From: Mycobacterium botniense
GTDB taxonomy: Bacteria > Actinomycetota > Actinomycetes > Mycobacteriales > Mycobacteriaceae
Assembly (NCBI RefSeq): GCF_010723305.1
Contig: NZ_BLKW01000002.1
Span: 1,302,001-1,366,000 of the forward strand
DNA length: 64,000 bases
Reading direction: 5' to 3'
Positions within the stretch are counted from its first letter, which is position 1, and every line of letters starts with the position of its first letter. Positions 9,891-19,603 of this stretch are shown piece after piece. The notes under the pieces are model-generated. The model made no database searches and was not told the DNA's origin. It saw only the letters and a program-made list of their open reading frames with translations. The translations under genes and the position numbers were made by a program.

Positions 9891-10550
9891 ATGGGTGAGC
9901 AGCCGACTGCGCAAGAGGTCGATGCCTATCTGGACAGCCTCGTGGTGGGAGACGATCCGGCGTTATCCGCGACGTTAAAAGCCAGTGACGCGGCGGGATT
10001 ACCACGTATCGCGGTGTCGACACAGCAAGGCAAATTCCTGTGTGTGCTCGCGAACGCCATCCGGGCACGCCGTGTACTGGAGATTGGCACACTCGGCGGC
10101 TTCAGCACGTTGTGGCTGGCGCGCGGGACCGGGCCCGAGGGGCGGGTGGTGACACTGGAATACCAGCCGAGGTACGCGGAGGTCGCGCGGGAGAACCTCA
10201 ACCGCGCCGGCGTCGGAGAGCGAGTCCAGGTGGTGGTCGGTGCCGCGTTGGACACGCTGCCCACCCTGACCGGCGGCCCTTTCGACCTGGTGTTCATCGA
10301 TGCCGACAAGGAAAACTACGGCGCCTATCTGGAATGGGCTGTGCGGTTGGCGCATACGGGCTCAGTTATTGTGGTTGACAACGTCATTCGTGAAGGGGAG
10401 ATTTTGGCGCCTGCTCCGGACAACCGTGAGGCGCAGGCGACGCGCCAGACGCTGCAGCTGATGGGCGAACATCCGCGGCTGGACACCGCCGTGATCCAAA
10501 CCGTCGGCGCCAAGAGGTGGGACGGATTCGCGATTGCCGTGGTGAAGTAG
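9891..10550 (+). CDS. Class I SAM-dependent O-methyltransferase (Rv0187-like)
   Basis: The 219-residue protein is a type-3 O-methyltransferase of the catechol/caffeoyl-CoA group. SAM-binding motif I is [16 protein letters not shown] near residues 62-77, the acidic residue after strand beta-2 is in VVTLEYQP, and the metal-binding motif [14 protein letters not shown] lies near 133-146. The second aspartate of the divalent-metal site follows in [10 protein letters not shown]. The likely reaction is Mg-dependent methylation of a vicinal diol or phenol; the substrate is unknown. It is divergent from mymT, and the RicR box lies between the two, about 80 bp from this start, so some copper effect on this gene is possible but not shown. 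Confidence 0.88.
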   Translation: MGEQPTAQEVDAYLDSLVVGDDPALSATLKASDAAGLPRIAVSTQQGKFLCVLANAIRARRVLEIGTLGGFSTLWLARGTGPEGRVVTLEYQPRYAEVARENLNRAGVGERVQVVVGAALDTLPTLTGGPFDLVFIDADKENYGAYLEWAVRLAHTGSVIVVDNVIREGEILAPAPDNREAQATRQTLQLMGEHPRLDTAVIQTVGAKRWDGFAIAVVK

Positions 10551-10758
10551 TCACTGCCGACCACGGTGTAGCAGTTACCGCATTCCCTGCGCAGAGCCTG
10601 ACAGGCATTTGCGCCCGGATGCCGAGACCGCCGGCTTCGCGAACCATGGGCGTCGTCCGATTACGTTGCTGACAGTTGCTGGCCGAGCGTAATGTTGGAG
10701 GCGATGGATGGGTGGCGGTGAGCCCAAACCGCTTGCTGCATAACAGAAAGGTTGCAAA

Positions 10759-11202
10759 ATGAGTACAGTTCATCCATCAATCGAACAACACCCTGATTTG
10801 TTGGCTCTGCGTGCCCGCTACGAGCGTGCTGCGGAGTCGATGACCGCGCAGACCACCTTCGGCCTCACGTTGCTGGCGGCGGTCTACGCGGCCCTGTCGC
10901 CGTGGATCGTCGGGTTCAGTACGACGAGAGCGCTGACCGTCAACGACCTCGTCGTGGGCCTCGTGTGTGCGGTGCTGGCCTATGGGTTCGCGGCGGCACT
11001 GGACCGTACGCACGGCATGACCTGGACGCTTCCGGTCTTCGGTGTATGGTTCGCCGTTTCGCCGTGGATCCTGCACCACGTGTCGCCGCACGGCGGCATG
11101 ATCTGGTCGAATGTGATCGCCGGTGCGGTGTTGACGTTCCTGGGTTTGAACGCGGTGTACTTCGGTATGCGCGCGCGTAGCCCGGAAGCGCAGCACGCCT
11201 GA
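10759..11202 (+). CDS. SPW repeat membrane protein (Rv0188-like)
   Basis: The 147-residue protein has four membrane helices and two copies of the SPW motif: LSPWIVGF after helix 1 and VSPWILHH after helix 3. This is the two-repeat layout of the SPW family. The N-terminal 30 residues are cytoplasmic and charged. AGAAAGG lies seven bases before the ATG at 10759. No biochemical role is known. It stands alone with a 208-bp leader region and is followed by a strong hairpin shared with convergent ilvD. Confidence 0.88.
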   Translation: MSTVHPSIEQHPDLLALRARYERAAESMTAQTTFGLTLLAAVYAALSPWIVGFSTTRALTVNDLVVGLVCAVLAYGFAAALDRTHGMTWTLPVFGVWFAVSPWILHHVSPHGGMIWSNVIAGAVLTFLGLNAVYFGMRARSPEAQHA

Positions 11203-11220
11203 CACGGCGGCTCCGACCTA

Positions 11221-11255
11221 CCCCTCCCTGCTGGGTGACTCCCAGCCGGGAGGGG
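11221..11255. terminator. Strong hairpin between convergent SPW gene and ilvD
   Basis: The arms 11221-11235 and 11241-11255 are 15 bases each with a single mismatch and a five-base loop (TGACT). No T-tract follows on either strand, as is common for mycobacterial terminators. It lies 18 bp past the SPW stop and 38 bp past the ilvD stop and can serve both. Confidence 0.7.
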
Positions 11256-11292
11256 TGCGCTGATGTCGTGATTGCCCCGGCGGTGCTACGTG

Positions 11293-13008
11293 CTACATAC
11301 ATACCGCACCCGTGGCCGCCGAGCCCACGAGCTTGGTGTACTTGGCCAAGACACCCGTGGTATAGCGTGGCGGCAGTGGTGCGAATCCTGCTCGGCGGGA
11401 GCTGAACTCGTCGGGATCCACTAACACGTCGAGGGTGCTGTTGGCTACGTCCAGCCGGACCCGGTCACCGTCACGGAGCAGTGCGATCGGTCCCCCGTCA
11501 ACCGCCTCCGGAGCGATGTGGCCGACGCAGAAGCCGGTGGTTCCGCCGGAGAATCTGCCGTCTGTCAGCAGCAGCACATCCTTGCCCAAGCCCGCCCCTT
11601 TGATCGCGCCGGTGATGGCGAGCATTTCCCGCATTCCCGGGCCGCCCTTGGGGCCTTCGTAGCGGATCACCACCACGTCTCCGGCGGTGATGGTGCCGTC
11701 TTCCAGAGCATCGAGCGCGGCCCGCTCGCGGTCGAACACCCTTGCTGTGCCTTCGAATACCCGTGATTCGATACCGGCTGTTTTGACCACTGCGCCCTCC
11801 GGCGCCAGCGAGCCGTGCAGGATCGTGATCCCCCCGGTCGGGGCGAGCGGGTTGTCCAGGGCGCGCAGCACTTTGCCGTCCGGATCCGGCGGGGCGATGG
11901 CGGCGAGGTTTTCGGCCATGGTTTTCCCGGTCACCGTCAGGCAGTCGCCGTGCAACAGGCCGGCGTCCAGTAATGCCTTCATCACGACCGGTACCCCGCC
12001 GATGCGGTCGACGTCGAACATCACGTGGCGACCGAAAGGCTTGACATCAGCCAAGTGCGGCACCCGCGCTCCGATCCGGCTGAAATCCTCCAGCGAGAGC
12101 TTGACATTGGCCTCGTAGGCGATTGCCAGCAGGTGCAACACCGCATTGGTCGAACCGCCGAATGCCATGACCACCGCGATAGCGTTCTCGAACGCCTCCT
12201 TGGTGAGGATGTCACGGGCGGTGATGCCGCGGCGCAGCAACTCGACCACCGCTTGGCCGCTGCGCCGCGCGAACCCGTCGCGGCGCCGATCGGTAGCCGG
12301 CGGCGCCGCACTGCCGGGCAGCGACATGCCGAGCGCCTCGGCCGCGCTGGCCATGGTATTGGCTGTGTACATTCCGCCGCACGCGCCCTCGCCGGGACAG
12401 ATGGCCCGTTCGATCGCGTCGACGTCCTCGCGAGGCATCAACCCGCGGGCGCACGCACCCACCGCCTCGAACGCATCGATGATTGTGACGTCGCGTTCGG
12501 TGCCGTCATGCAACTTGGCGCGGCCGGGCAGGATGGTGCCCGCGTAGAGGAATACCGCCGCCAGATCCAGCCTGGCTGCCGCCATCAGCATCCCCGGCAG
12601 CGACTTATCACAGCCGGCCAAAAGCAGCATGCCGTCGAACCGCTCAGCCTGCATCACCGTTTCGACGCTGTCAGCGATGAGCTCCCGTGATGGCAGTGAA
12701 AAGTGCATGCCCTCATGGCCCATCGATATGCCGTCGGATACCGAAATCGTCGCGAACTCAAGCGGATAGCCACCCGCCGCGAACACACCGTCCTTGGCGG
12801 CTTTGGCCAGCCGATCCAACGACAGGTTGCACGGGGTGATCTCATTCCACGATGACGCCACCCCGATCTGGGGTTTGTCGAAGTCGTCGTCGCCCATACC
12901 CACCGCTCGCAGCATGCCGCGGGCGGCGGCTTTTTCCAGACCGTCAGTGACGTCACGGCTGCGGGGTTTGAGGTCGGCGACCTCGGGGGCGTCATTGATC
13001 TCGGGCAT
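11293..13008 (-). CDS. ilvD: Dihydroxy-acid dehydratase IlvD
   Basis: The 571-residue enzyme converts 2,3-dihydroxy-isovalerate and its homologue to the 2-keto acids, the third common step of valine, leucine and isoleucine synthesis. The iron-sulfur cysteines are in [10 protein letters not shown] and CPGEGACGG. The C-terminal [15 protein letters not shown] motif is typical. The frame is open far upstream to 13836 on this strand, but similarity begins at [20 protein letters not shown], so the ATG at 13008 is used. That ATG follows CATACT by six bases, a variant of the leaderless promoter pattern. It is divergent from ricR. Confidence 0.95.
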   Translation of the reverse strand: MPEINDAPEVADLKPRSRDVTDGLEKAAARGMLRAVGMGDDDFDKPQIGVASSWNEITPCNLSLDRLAKAAKDGVFAAGGYPLEFATISVSDGISMGHEGMHFSLPSRELIADSVETVMQAERFDGMLLLAGCDKSLPGMLMAAARLDLAAVFLYAGTILPGRAKLHDGTERDVTIIDAFEAVGACARGLMPREDVDAIERAICPGEGACGGMYTANTMASAAEALGMSLPGSAAPPATDRRRDGFARRSGQAVVELLRRGITARDILTKEAFENAIAVVMAFGGSTNAVLHLLAIAYEANVKLSLEDFSRIGARVPHLADVKPFGRHVMFDVDRIGGVPVVMKALLDAGLLHGDCLTVTGKTMAENLAAIAPPDPDGKVLRALDNPLAPTGGITILHGSLAPEGAVVKTAGIESRVFEGTARVFDRERAALDALEDGTITAGDVVVIRYEGPKGGPGMREMLAITGAIKGAGLGKDVLLLTDGRFSGGTTGFCVGHIAPEAVDGGPIALLRDGDRVRLDVANSTLDVLVDPDEFSSRRAGFAPLPPRYTTGVLAKYTKLVGSAATGAVCM

Positions 13009-13014
13009 CGTCTC

Positions 13015-13020
13015 AGTATG
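13015..13020 (-). promoter_or_regulatory. Variant -10 box (CATACT) for ilvD
   Basis: CATACT on the minus strand ends six bases before the ilvD ATG. It differs from TANNNT only at the first base. The same hexamer and spacing are found before lipW, and CATAGT before the hydrolase gene at 46653. Confidence 0.4.
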
Positions 13021-13054
13021 CGCGCCAGGCGATGTTCCCCAAAATCGCCGGGAA

Positions 13055-13071
13055 ATACCCCGCCCCGGTAT
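13055..13071. promoter_or_regulatory. Degenerate RicR box in the ilvD-ricR spacer
   Basis: ATACCC-CGCCC-CGGTAT keeps the spacing of the mymT RicR box but has one changed inner base and lacks the outer T/A pair. It lies 132 bp before ricR and 47 bp before ilvD. RicR is known to repress its own gene, so this is the likely autoregulatory site, though a weaker one. Confidence 0.5.
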
Positions 13072-13203
13072 GCGGTACGGTGAGCGGTAGCACGCGTATC
13101 GCCGACGACCGGGATCGTAAGGACGCCGCTGCGCACCGTCGTGCGCACAGCGGGCGATCGACGACACGATGGACACAACGTCGGAGGGAGATGGTGGAGG
13201 GAA

Positions 13204-13494
13204 ATGACATCCGCACACGGCTACTCCCAGCAAAAGGAGAACTATGCCAAGCGGCTGCGTCGCATCGAGGGCCAGGTGCGCGGCATCGCCAAAATGATCG
13301 AGCAGGACAAGTACTGCATCGATATCCTCACCCAGATCAGCGCCGTCAACAGTGCATTGCGGTCGGTGGCGCTCAACCTGCTCGACGAACACCTGGGCCA
13401 TTGCGTCACCCGTGCGGTGGCCGCAGGCGGAGATGACGCGGAGGGCAAGCTCGCCGAGGCGTCGGCGGCTATCGCGCGACTCGTTCGATCGTGA
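13204..13494 (+). CDS. ricR: Copper-sensing repressor RicR
   Basis: The 96-residue all-helical protein belongs to the CsoR/RcnR family. The Cu(I) ligands are all present: Cys38 in DKYCIDIL, His63 and Cys67 in LDEHLGHC. The protein matches Rv0190 closely from MTSAHGY onward, and GGAGG lies just before the ATG at 13204. Upstream in-frame codons would add 21 unlike residues and are rejected. RicR releases DNA on binding Cu(I), which induces mymT, lpqS, mmcO and its own gene. mymT in this window has a matching operator. Confidence 0.93.
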   Translation: MTSAHGYSQQKENYAKRLRRIEGQVRGIAKMIEQDKYCIDILTQISAVNSALRSVALNLLDEHLGHCVTRAVAAGGDDAEGKLAEASAAIARLVRS

Positions 13495-13602
13495 TCCGCG
13501 CGCACCGGCGACATCCATGGTTGAGTAGTGGCCGTGGGGCCAGCCCGTGTGGTAGGAGCGGCGCGATCGCGCCGCAAGCCTTTCGACGCCGCATCGGACG
13601 AG

Positions 13603-14826
13603 ATGACAGCCGAAACGTCGACCGGCCGGACCTGGACGCCGCGGATCGCCGTGCAGTTGGCGGTGTTGGCGGCTGCGGCTTTTATCTACGTCACCGCTGA
13701 AATCTTGCCGGTGGGCGCGCTGCCCGCCATTGCGCGCGATTTGCACGTCAGCGTGCCGGTGGTCGGAACCCTGCTTGCGTGGTATGCCCTGGTTGCCGCG
13801 TTGACGACGATCCCGTTGGTGCGCTGGACGGCGCACTGGCCGCGGCGCACAGCGCTGCTGATGACATTGGTGTGCCTCACCGGATCACAGCTGATTTCCG
13901 CGGTCGCACCCAACTTCGCGGTGCTGGCGTGCGCGCGGATGCTGTGCGCGATCACCCACGGTCTGATGTTGTCGGTGGTAGCTCCGATCGCGACCCGGCT
14001 GGTGCCGGCCAGCCACCACGGACGTGCGACGACGGCGACCTATGTCGGGATCAGCCTGGCCGTTGTGGTCGGCAGCCCGCTCACGGCGGCGCTCAGCTTT
14101 GTGTGGGGCTGGCGGGTGGCTGTGGCAGCCATCACCGTCGTCGCGGCACTGATCACGGTAGCGGCCTGGGTGGTGTTGCCTCCGCTTGTGCTCAGCGCCG
14201 AGCAGCTTCTCACCGTCGGGCCCCGCGCGCATCATCACCGCAACAGGCGGCTGCTCACGGTCAGCGTGCTTACCCTCATCGCCGTCACCGGCCACTACAT
14301 CTCCTACACCTTCATCGTGGTGATCATCCGCGATGTTGTCGGGGTCCGGGGACCGAATACGGCATGGCTGCTGGCTGCCTACGGCATCGCCGGGCTGGCA
14401 GCGATGCCGCTGGTGGCGCGTCCGGTGGACCGCCACCCCAAGGCCACCGTTATCACGTGCACGGCCGTGCTGTCGGGGGTCTTCGTCGTGCTGACGGTGT
14501 TGGCATTCGGCGCATGGTCGACCACCGCGACGGTGTTGATCGGAGCGGGCGCATTCGTGCTGTGGGGCGGCACAGCCAACGGGGCGTCACCGATGTTGCA
14601 AGCTGCGGCGATGCGGGCAGGCGCCGATGACCCCGATGGGGCGTCCGGGCTTTACATGGCGGCATTTCAGATTGGCATCACGGCCGGCTCGCTCGCCGGG
14701 GGCCTGCTTTACGGATACAGTGTGCCGACGATGCTCGGCGCGTCGGCGGTGCTGATGGGGGCGGCGCTGGCGGCGATGACAGCAACGCGGCATGTCTTTG
14801 AGGTTCCCCCGCTCGGCCACGCGTAA
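13603..14826 (+). CDS. MFS transporter (Rv0191-like)
   Basis: The 407-residue protein has 12 predicted membrane helices and the motif [13 protein letters not shown] between helices 2 and 3, which suits a drug:proton antiporter of the MFS. The ATG at 13603 gives an N-terminus ([15 protein letters not shown]) that lines up with Rv0191. A GTG at 13528 would add 25 residues with no similarity. Rv0191 has been linked to chloramphenicol and pyrazinoic-acid efflux in other mycobacteria. It follows ricR by 108 bp, in the same direction, and could be read from the same transcript. Confidence 0.85.
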   Translation: MTAETSTGRTWTPRIAVQLAVLAAAAFIYVTAEILPVGALPAIARDLHVSVPVVGTLLAWYALVAALTTIPLVRWTAHWPRRTALLMTLVCLTGSQLISAVAPNFAVLACARMLCAITHGLMLSVVAPIATRLVPASHHGRATTATYVGISLAVVVGSPLTAALSFVWGWRVAVAAITVVAALITVAAWVVLPPLVLSAEQLLTVGPRAHHHRNRRLLTVSVLTLIAVTGHYISYTFIVVIIRDVVGVRGPNTAWLLAAYGIAGLAAMPLVARPVDRHPKATVITCTAVLSGVFVVLTVLAFGAWSTTATVLIGAGAFVLWGGTANGASPMLQAAAMRAGADDPDGASGLYMAAFQIGITAGSLAGGLLYGYSVPTMLGASAVLMGAALAAMTATRHVFEVPPLGHA

Positions 14827-14960
14827 CGTTCACGCCTCGCCGGCGATTAACCACAGGGCCGGGCAAGCCGGGCCGTCAGGCCGGGGGCGGCCGCGGAAAC
14901 GGTAGCTGGCCTGTTCGCTATGCAACACTGGGCTGAGCAAGTGACTGGAGGTTATTGCAG

Positions 14961-15959
14961 ATGTCGCGATCGACGAGAAGTGCGCTTCTCGCCGTTTTCA
15001 GCACCGCTGGCGTAGCCGCTGTCCTGACGCTGGCCAGTGCGCCGGCGCTGGCTGATCCTGATCAGCCGCCCCCGGCTGATCCCTCGCCGGCCGGTGCTGC
15101 TCCCGCCGATCCACCGGGGCCGCCCGCACCCGAGGCGCCGGCACCCCCACCCGCCCCCGAGCAACTAGGGCCACCGCCGGCGCCGGTCGAGGCTGCCGCA
15201 GCACCGGCGGGGCCGGTCGCCGGGCAGGACCCGACGCCGTTCGTCGGTGAGCCACCGTTTTTGCCGCCCTCGTTCAATCCGGTCGACGGGGCGACGGTCG
15301 GAGTGGCCAAACCGATCATCATCAACTTCCAGCGGCCGATTGCTGACACCGCGATGGCCGAAAGAGCGATTCACATCTCGTCGGAGCCGCCGGTGCCGGG
15401 AAAGTTCTACTGGATGAGCCCGACTCAAGTGCGATGGCGGCCACTTAATTTCTGGCCCGCCCACACGACCGTCAACATCGACGCGGGCGGCACCAAGTCG
15501 AGCTTCAAGACAGGCGACGCGCTGGTGGCGACGGCCGACGACGCTACCCACCAGATGACGGTTACTCGTAATGGCAAGGTGGAAAAGGTCATCCCCATGT
15601 CGATGGGTATGGCCGCCGGCGGCCACCAGACGCCCAACGGCACATACTACGTGCTGGAGAAGCTGCCGACGGTGGTGATGGATTCCTCGACATACGGGGT
15701 GCCGGTCAATTCGCCATACGGCTACAAGGTGACGGTGACCGATGCCGTGCGGTTCGACAACAGCGGCAACTTTGTGCACAGCGCGCCATGGTCGGTGGCA
15801 GATCAGGGTGTGCGCAACGTCAGCCACGGCTGTATCAACATCAGTCCAGCCAATGCACGGTGGTTCTACGACAACTTCGGCAGCGGCGACCCCATCGTGG
15901 TGAAAAACTCCGTGGGCACCTACAACAAAAACGACGGCTCAAACGACTGGCAGATGTAG
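14961..15959 (+). CDS. L,D-transpeptidase (LdtMt4/Rv0192-like)
   Basis: The 332-residue exported enzyme makes 3-3 cross-links between meso-diaminopimelate residues of peptidoglycan. It has a signal peptide ending at ALA near residue 32, a Pro/Ala-rich linker to about residue 95, an Ig-like domain, and a YkuD catalytic domain from about residue 180. The catalytic Cys is in [10 protein letters not shown], with the upstream His in NFVHSAPWS. The ATG at 14961 is preferred over a TTG at 14955, because GGAGG is ten bases before the ATG and only four before the TTG. Carbapenems inhibit this family by acylating the cysteine. Confidence 0.92.
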   Translation: MSRSTRSALLAVFSTAGVAAVLTLASAPALADPDQPPPADPSPAGAAPADPPGPPAPEAPAPPPAPEQLGPPPAPVEAAAAPAGPVAGQDPTPFVGEPPFLPPSFNPVDGATVGVAKPIIINFQRPIADTAMAERAIHISSEPPVPGKFYWMSPTQVRWRPLNFWPAHTTVNIDAGGTKSSFKTGDALVATADDATHQMTVTRNGKVEKVIPMSMGMAAGGHQTPNGTYYVLEKLPTVVMDSSTYGVPVNSPYGYKVTVTDAVRFDNSGNFVHSAPWSVADQGVRNVSHGCINISPANARWFYDNFGSGDPIVVKNSVGTYNKNDGSNDWQM

Positions 15960-15977
15960 CGGCTGGCTGCTCGCGGT

Positions 15978-17972
15978 TCAGTTCCAGATGCTAACCCGAC
16001 GCTGCGGGTCGAGGTAAAGCCGATCGGTTTCGACGACACCGAAAGCATCGTAGAAGGCGTCGATGTTACGCACGACGCCGTTGCACCGAAACTCAGGCGG
16101 TGAGTGCGGATCCACCGCTAACCGCCGGATCGCTTCGGCCTCACGCGATTTAGCGCGCCACACCTGGGCCCAACCGAAGAACACGCGCTGCAGACCGGTC
16201 AGACCGTCGATGACGGGAGCGGGTTCGCCGTTGAGTGAGAGTTGGTAGGCCAACAGCGCGATGGACAGCCCGCCCAGATCACCGATGTTCTCACCCACGG
16301 TGAACGCACCTTGGACATGCGGAGTGTCATCGCGGTTCGTCAGATCCCTCGGTGTGTAGCCGTCGTATTGCTCGATCAGGGCCGTGGTGCGCGCGGCAAA
16401 CTCCGCGCGGTCTTCGTCGGTCCACCAGTCGACAAGATTCCCGTCTCCGTCGTATTTGGCACCCTGGTCGTCGAAACCGTGCCCGATCTCGTGTCCGATA
16501 ACCGCCCCTATACCGCCGTAATTGGCGGCGTCGTCTGCGTCGGCGTCGAAGAACGGCGGCTGCAGAATCGCTGCCGGAAAAACGATTTCGTTGAGACCTG
16601 GGTTGTAGTAAGCGTTGACGGTCTGCGGCGTCATGAACCATTCATCACGGTCGACCGGCCGGCCGAGCTTACTCAGCTCGCGGTCGTAGTTGATGGCATA
16701 GCCCCGTTGGTAATTGCCATACAGGTCACTGCGGTCAATCACAAGTTTGGAGTAGTCTCGCCATTTCTTGGGGTAGCCGACTTTTGCGGTGAATTTCGCC
16801 AGTTTAGCCAGTGCGCGTTCCCGGGTCTGTGGTGTCATCCAGTCCAGACCGCTGATGCTGATTCGGTAGGCTTCCAGCAGATTCGCGACCAGAGCGTCGA
16901 TGCGCTCCTTGGCTTTAGGCGGGAAATGCCGCTCTACGTAGAGTTTTCCGACAGCATCGCCCATCAGCTGCTCGACCAGTGAAACGCCCCGCTTCCACCG
17001 TTCCCGGATCTGTTCGGCCCCGGTGAGCGTACGGCCATAAAACGCGAAGTCCTCTGCGACCACATCACCGGTCAACAGCGGTGCACGGGCGTGTATCACC
17101 CGCCAACGCGCCCAGTGCTTCCAGTCGTCGAAATCCCGATTCTCCCACAATGACGCGAATGCGGCTAGATAGTCCGGCTGGCGCACAACAAGTTCCGCGA
17201 GGGAGTCAGGAGAACTGCCGAGGGCAGTCACCCAGGCAGCCCAGTCGAATCCCGGCGCTTCATCGTGCAGCGCCGCGAATGTGCGCACGTTATAAGTGAG
17301 CTCGGCGTCACGGCGTTTGACCACATCCCAGTGCGCATCGGCGATCGAGGCCTCCAGCGCCACGATACGGGCGGCCGTATCGGCGTAACCGTCGGGGCTG
17401 CCCCCGTACACGAGCGCGAACATGCGGGCAATGTGATCCGGGTAGACCGCCCGCACCTCAGCGTGTCGGTCGTCGCGGTAATAGGACTCGTCGGGTAATC
17501 CGATGCCGGACTGGGTGAGGTGCGCCAGATACCGGGTGGAATCTTTCGCATCGGTGTCGACGTACACCCCGACACCGCCGCCGACGCCGCTGCGTTGCAG
17601 GACGCCCAGGACCGTCGCCAGTGCCCCGCGGTCGCCGGCGCCATCGATCATGGCCAATTCGTCGTGCAGCGGTTGCAGGCCCCGGCGTTCGACGGTGTCT
17701 TCGTCGAGGAAACTGGCGTAAAGATCGCCGATGCGTTGCTCATCCGTCCCTACCGTTGCCCGGGCTTGGCTGGCGTCGGTGAGCAGGTCACGGACCTGGG
17801 CTTCAGCCCGGTCGAATAAGGCGCGGAAGGCGCCGTCGGTGGCGCGGTCGGCTGGGATCTGATACTCGGCCAGCCAGCGGCCGTTGACATGACCGAACAG
17901 GTCGTCTTGCGGACGGATATCGGTGTCGACGAAGCTCAGGTCGATGCCTGAACGGATGGTTTCTCGCGTCAC
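15978..17972 (-). CDS. zmp1: Zinc metalloprotease Zmp1 (M13 family)
   Basis: The 664-residue protein is a neprilysin-like peptidase. Zinc ligands are in GHEIGHGFDD (HExxH) and ENIGDLGG (ExxxD). NAYYNPGLNEIVFPAA, the substrate-backbone motif, precedes them, and the C-terminal RCNGVVRN arginine motif is present. Length is one residue from M. tuberculosis Zmp1, which blocks inflammasome activation and phagosome maturation. No signal peptide is visible, as in that protein. The start is a GTG at 17972 that lines up with the known N-terminus. It is convergent with the L,D-transpeptidase, with 18 bp between stops. Confidence 0.95.
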   Translation of the reverse strand: MTRETIRSGIDLSFVDTDIRPQDDLFGHVNGRWLAEYQIPADRATDGAFRALFDRAEAQVRDLLTDASQARATVGTDEQRIGDLYASFLDEDTVERRGLQPLHDELAMIDGAGDRGALATVLGVLQRSGVGGGVGVYVDTDAKDSTRYLAHLTQSGIGLPDESYYRDDRHAEVRAVYPDHIARMFALVYGGSPDGYADTAARIVALEASIADAHWDVVKRRDAELTYNVRTFAALHDEAPGFDWAAWVTALGSSPDSLAELVVRQPDYLAAFASLWENRDFDDWKHWARWRVIHARAPLLTGDVVAEDFAFYGRTLTGAEQIRERWKRGVSLVEQLMGDAVGKLYVERHFPPKAKERIDALVANLLEAYRISISGLDWMTPQTRERALAKLAKFTAKVGYPKKWRDYSKLVIDRSDLYGNYQRGYAINYDRELSKLGRPVDRDEWFMTPQTVNAYYNPGLNEIVFPAAILQPPFFDADADDAANYGGIGAVIGHEIGHGFDDQGAKYDGDGNLVDWWTDEDRAEFAARTTALIEQYDGYTPRDLTNRDDTPHVQGAFTVGENIGDLGGLSIALLAYQLSLNGEPAPVIDGLTGLQRVFFGWAQVWRAKSREAEAIRRLAVDPHSPPEFRCNGVVRNIDAFYDAFGVVETDRLYLDPQRRVSIWN

Positions 17973-18043
17973 GCCGCCATACTCGCATGCCGCGGCCAGC
18001 GCAGCGGTTCTGCCTGCGTCGTTGCGACGAATCCAGTGGGGGG

Positions 18044-18049
18044 TAGCCT
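18044..18049 (+). promoter_or_regulatory. -10 box (TAGCCT), leaderless start of omamA copy 1
   Basis: TAGCCT ends seven bases before the ATG at 18057. This decides the start: an in-frame GTG at 18036 lies upstream of the box and would not be on the transcript. Confidence 0.6.
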
Positions 18050-18056
18050 CACGGCC

Positions 18057-18680
18057 ATGTCAGACGCGCAGCTGACCGAGGCGGCGGGCGGAGATGACGC
18101 CGCCGCGCCTGAACCGTCGCATGAGCGGGTCTTCTCGGCATACGGCGTCGCGTCTGCCGTCCTGGGCGTGTTGTCGGTCGCCGCGATCGTGCTTGCGGCG
18201 ATTATCTGGTCGGTGCATCGCCGTGATCTCGACGAGCGTGCTTACCAGAGCCGAGTCTTGCAGACCGCCGCCGAATGGACCGGCGTGCTGATCAATATGA
18301 ATAGCGACAACATCGACACCAGTCTGCAGAAGTTGCACGAGGACACCATCGGTGAACTCAATGTCGATTTCGACGCTGCCATGCAGCCCTACCGGCAGGT
18401 TGTGCAGCGGTTGCGGTCCCGCAGCAGCGGCCGGATCGAAGCGGTGGCGATCGAATCAGTGCACCGCGATCTCGGCTCGTCAGCAGCAGCCAGTCCGGCC
18501 CCCCCGCCTGACCCGTTGCCACGGTCGATCGCCAGACGCACCGATACCGTCATGGTGGTTGCGACATCGGTCGCTGAAAATGCTGGCGCCCAACCCCAGA
18601 CGGTGCACTGGAACCTGCGGCTGGATGTTTCCGAGGTAGACGGTAGGCTGATGATCTCGCGGCTGGGGTCGATCCGATGA
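18057..18680 (+). CDS. omamA: Orphan Mce-associated membrane protein OmamA (Rv0199-like), copy 1
   Basis: The 207-residue protein has a cytoplasmic N-terminus of about 28 residues, one membrane helix (GVASAVLGVLSVAAIVLAAI), and an exported alpha/beta domain of the VirB8-like Mce-associated type. The motif RVLQTAAEWTGVLINMNSDN just after the helix, and the final LRLDVSEVDGRLMISRL, are typical. OmamA stabilises Mce lipid transporters in M. tuberculosis. It is coupled to the next gene by an ATGA overlap. A second copy of the pair lies at 20995-22640. This shorter copy has the size of Rv0199 and is taken as the orthologue. Confidence 0.85.
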   Translation: MSDAQLTEAAGGDDAAAPEPSHERVFSAYGVASAVLGVLSVAAIVLAAIIWSVHRRDLDERAYQSRVLQTAAEWTGVLINMNSDNIDTSLQKLHEDTIGELNVDFDAAMQPYRQVVQRLRSRSSGRIEAVAIESVHRDLGSSAAASPAPPPDPLPRSIARRTDTVMVVATSVAENAGAQPQTVHWNLRLDVSEVDGRLMISRLGSIR

Positions 18681-19366
18681 GAAACCTGTGGCGAGTGCTG
18701 GCCTTCGACATCGCCGCACCATTGGGCGCCATCGCCGCCTTGCTCATGATCGGAATCGTCCTGAGCTGGCCGCGGTGGTGGGTGTCGTTGTGTACCGTGC
18801 TTGTCCTACTCATTGTTGAAGGCGTGGTCGTCAATTTCGTTCTGCTGCGACGTGATTCGGTTACTGTCGGTACCGACGACGACGCGCCCCTGCTGCGGCT
18901 GGCCGTTGTTGCGGTATGCACGGCGGCGCTGGTTGCCGCGGTAGTGACAGGGTTTGCCTGCTGGTCGATACCAGACCGTGACTTCAAGCGCGACTCGCGC
19001 GAAGTGGTCGGGATCGCCACCGACATGGCAGAGGCGACGGCGACGTTTTCTCCGCAAGCTCCCAGCGCGTCGGTCGACCGGGCCGCGGCGATGATGGCTC
19101 CGGAGCAGGCGACCGCGTTTAAAGAGCATTTTGCCAAGTCCATCGCTGACCTGGCCCAGCGCAACGTCACTGCGCAGGCGTCAACCTTGTCGGCGGGTGT
19201 CGAGGCGCTCGGGCCGTCGGCGGCCAGTGTGGCGGTGATCTTGCGCGGCACACAGAACGTCCCGGGCCAACCCCCCAGCCATGCGGTGCTGGCACTGCGG
19301 GTGACATTGACCAAGCGCAGCGGTCAGTGGCTGGTGTCCGACGTGTTCCCGCTCAACGCCCGCTAG
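18677..19366 (+). CDS. omamB: Mce-associated-like membrane protein OmamB (Rv0200-like), copy 1
   Basis: The 229-residue protein has three membrane helices within the first 100 residues (about 10-32, 37-58, 72-96), then an exported domain of the same VirB8-like type as its partner, ending TLTKRSGQWLVSDVFPLNAR. The ATG overlaps the omamA stop. Length equals that of Rv0200. The pair probably forms a heteromeric accessory unit for Mce lipid importers, judged from the family. The copy at 21915-22640 has the same layout. Confidence 0.83.
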   Translation: MRNLWRVLAFDIAAPLGAIAALLMIGIVLSWPRWWVSLCTVLVLLIVEGVVVNFVLLRRDSVTVGTDDDAPLLRLAVVAVCTAALVAAVVTGFACWSIPDRDFKRDSREVVGIATDMAEATATFSPQAPSASVDRAAAMMAPEQATAFKEHFAKSIADLAQRNVTAQASTLSAGVEALGPSAASVAVILRGTQNVPGQPPSHAVLALRVTLTKRSGQWLVSDVFPLNAR

Positions 19367-19527
19367 CCCAGTCGCATCGGGTGCAGTGCTGTGCGGGGCC
19401 TGGTCATGGCGGTGACAGTTCGGCGTCCTTGGCGTCACCGCTGATATCGGCCCAGCTGGCTTCTGCTGTAGTGGCTGGATTTGGCTCCGAAAGCGCGGGA
19501 AAGGAAGATCGGCAGAGGAAGCGGATT

Positions 19528-19573
19528 GCCCCGGCAGAGCCTGGCCTGACGGGAGATCAGACGTTGCCGGGGC
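19528..19573. terminator. Inverted repeat downstream of the coiled-coil gene
   Basis: GCCCCGGCA at 19528-19536 and TGCCGGGGC at 19565-19573 pair exactly over nine bases with a 28-base loop. It lies about 30 bp after the stop of the minus-strand coiled-coil gene, within the 237-bp gap to omamB copy 1. It may end transcription from either side. Nothing else was seen in that gap. Confidence 0.4.
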
Positions 19574-19603
19574 TATCCGACAGCAGCTCAAGCCCTGCGC
19601 GCA

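Noticed and set aside
13009..13836. 276 further in-frame codons upstream of ilvD on the minus strand
   Set aside because: They run antisense to ricR and the ilvD promoter, resemble no known protein, and IlvD similarity begins exactly at the ATG at 13008.
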